The translations under genes were made by a program, and so were the position numbers. Positions 63,249 through 64,000 of a stretch of DNA of 64,000 bases are shown here, piece after piece. The first letter of the stretch is position 1. The number at the start of each line of letters is the position of its first letter. A model generated the notes under the pieces. It ran no database searches and was not told where the DNA came from. It saw only the letters and a program-made list of their open reading frames with translations. This DNA comes from Hymenobacter sp. H14-R3 (GTDB lineage Bacteria; Bacteroidota; Bacteroidia; Cytophagales; Hymenobacteraceae), in contig NZ_JASITD010000012.1 in NCBI RefSeq assembly GCF_030063445.1, positions 1-64,000 on the forward strand. Direction: 5' to 3'.

Positions 63249-63516
63249 AAGCAATTCAGCGAGTTGATGTAAAAAGGATTGCTGGCGTCAGCAGCCAGGT
63301 AAGGCAGTATGTGGGCCGCTTCAAGCTACCAGATGCCACGCTGGCAGATTATGCACACGCCGGCCGCAGTAGTCAGCCCACGTTGCGGCCCCGCAAGCGG
63401 TGAGGAAGGCTTTTAAGCCAAGATTATGTTGACTATCAATGAGCTGCAAGCAAGGAGGTGCTAATCTCACTTCACCTGTCTGCTTGCGCAAGTCCTGGCC
63501 TTGGAAAGCCGATAGC
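63249..63516. other. Spacer between the DUF4349 genes
   Basis: About 270 bp without a supported gene. No clear terminator or promoter consensus was found, though the spacing suggests the second gene has its own promoter. Confidence 0.3.
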
Positions 63517-64000
63517 TCAGCCCTGAACCGGGTGGCGCAGCCGCCACCACCTTATTGCCCCGGCGCCCAGGCCGCCCAGCAGCAGCAGGGGCCACAGGTT
63601 GGTGAGCACTACCAGCACGCTCAGTAAAAAGGACCAGCCGTGGTAAAATGCCGCCAGAAATTGCGGCGCAAAAACGGGTGCTACCACGGACGGCGTAGTT
63701 TCGGGCAGCACCTGAAAGTAGCGGAGCGTGAGGGTAGCCCAGGTGCTGCGGGCGCTAAACTGTTGTAAGCGAGACTGGTCGGCCGCCAGGGTTAGCCGCA
63801 GCTGGCGGGCTTGCTCTTCGAGGCGGCGCACCTCGGCCGGGCTGGTGGTTTGGGCCAGGAGCTGCTGGTACTTGGCCTCGTTGGCCTGCTGGGTGGCTAC
63901 GCTAGCGGCGGCTTGCAGCATATCGGCCGTTACATCGGCCGAGGAAATGTCCTTGTTTTCGATGCGTCCGAGCTTGCCGAGGTCCGCCACTAGGGCCGCA
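63517..64000 (-). CDS. DUF4349 protein, paralogue, N-terminus beyond the window
   Basis: The C-terminal 161 residues of a second DUF4349 protein. The frame is open to the window edge, so the start is outside. DLGKLGRIENKDISSADVTAD corresponds to the GLGTVEEKKLSTDDVTAE region of the downstream copy, followed by a coiled coil, LTLRYFQVLPE, a transmembrane helix (FLLSVLVVLTNLWPLLLLGGLG) and a short basic end (WWRLRHP). Confidence 0.88.
   Translation of the reverse strand, partial: AALVADLGKLGRIENKDISSADVTADMLQAAASVATQQANEAKYQQLLAQTTSPAEVRRLEEQARQLRLTLAADQSRLQQFSARSTWATLTLRYFQVLPETTPSVVAPVFAPQFLAAFYHGWSFLLSVLVVLTNLWPLLLLGGLGAGAIRWWRLRHPVQG

Overview
The window reads as a chromosomal segment of a GC-rich member of the Bacteroidota, most likely Hymenobacter or a close relative in the Cytophagales. 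The grounds are type IX secretion genes (a PorE-like protein and PorT), several TAnnTTTG promoter elements with an upstream TTG, proteins typical of this group (DUF5606, a TonB-type C-terminal protein, a fasciclin lipoprotein) and Ala/Pro-rich high-GC coding. The genus is inferred; no rRNA or tRNA gene was found to settle it.

Layout. 0-3.5 kb: a GH1 beta-glucosidase, an unknown protein and a Tat-exported sugar isomerase-like protein. 3.5-20 kb is an RNA-repair neighbourhood: hen1 (RNA 3'-end 2'-O-methyltransferase), pnkp (RNA end healing and ligase-like enzyme) and two RlaP-type nucleotidyltransferases. A diadenylate-cyclase-like (DAC) gene lies antiparallel between hen1 and pnkp. The same stretch carries a HigBA-type toxin-antitoxin pair inside a duplicated DAC 3' end, two WGR-like paralogues of atypical base composition, a nonsense-interrupted antitoxin, a TonB-receptor fragment and katG. 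20-36 kb: a TIGR01777 oxidoreductase and GbsR/MarR regulator behind a large palindrome, a soluble acyl-ACP-type desaturase, an MDR oxidoreductase, a VWA/AAA+ pair, endonuclease V, a peptidyl-prolyl isomerase, a fasciclin lipoprotein, a NERD coiled-coil membrane protein, rsgA, waaA and a peroxiredoxin. 36-53 kb is mostly core: aspartate kinase, class I fructose-bisphosphatase, engB, porE-like, ubiE, porT, a BatA-like protein, a HAD phosphatase and topA. 53-60.6 kb is a chemosensory operon: a soluble receptor with six near-identical 92-residue HAMP-type repeats, cheW, cheY, a cheA without a P2 domain, and cheC. The last 3.4 kb holds an agmatinase-family gene, a small holin-like membrane protein and two DUF4349 genes, the second cut by the window edge.

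Intergenic DNA is unusually rich in inverted repeats. Two are perfect loop-less 76-bp palindromes, one is a 90-bp hairpin with 42-bp perfect arms, and several others have 20-46-bp arms, often starting at or within a stop codon. A separate short element (core GGTAAGCTTTAGCTTGCC) recurs just after stop codons in the orientation of the preceding gene. A palindromic element also appears to have been translated into the linker of Hen1.

The most interesting unit is the Hen1/Pnkp/DAC/RlaP neighbourhood: enzymes that repair or mark cleaved RNA, next to a putative cyclic-dinucleotide protein and an RNase-type toxin module. A functional link between them is an inference from proximity.
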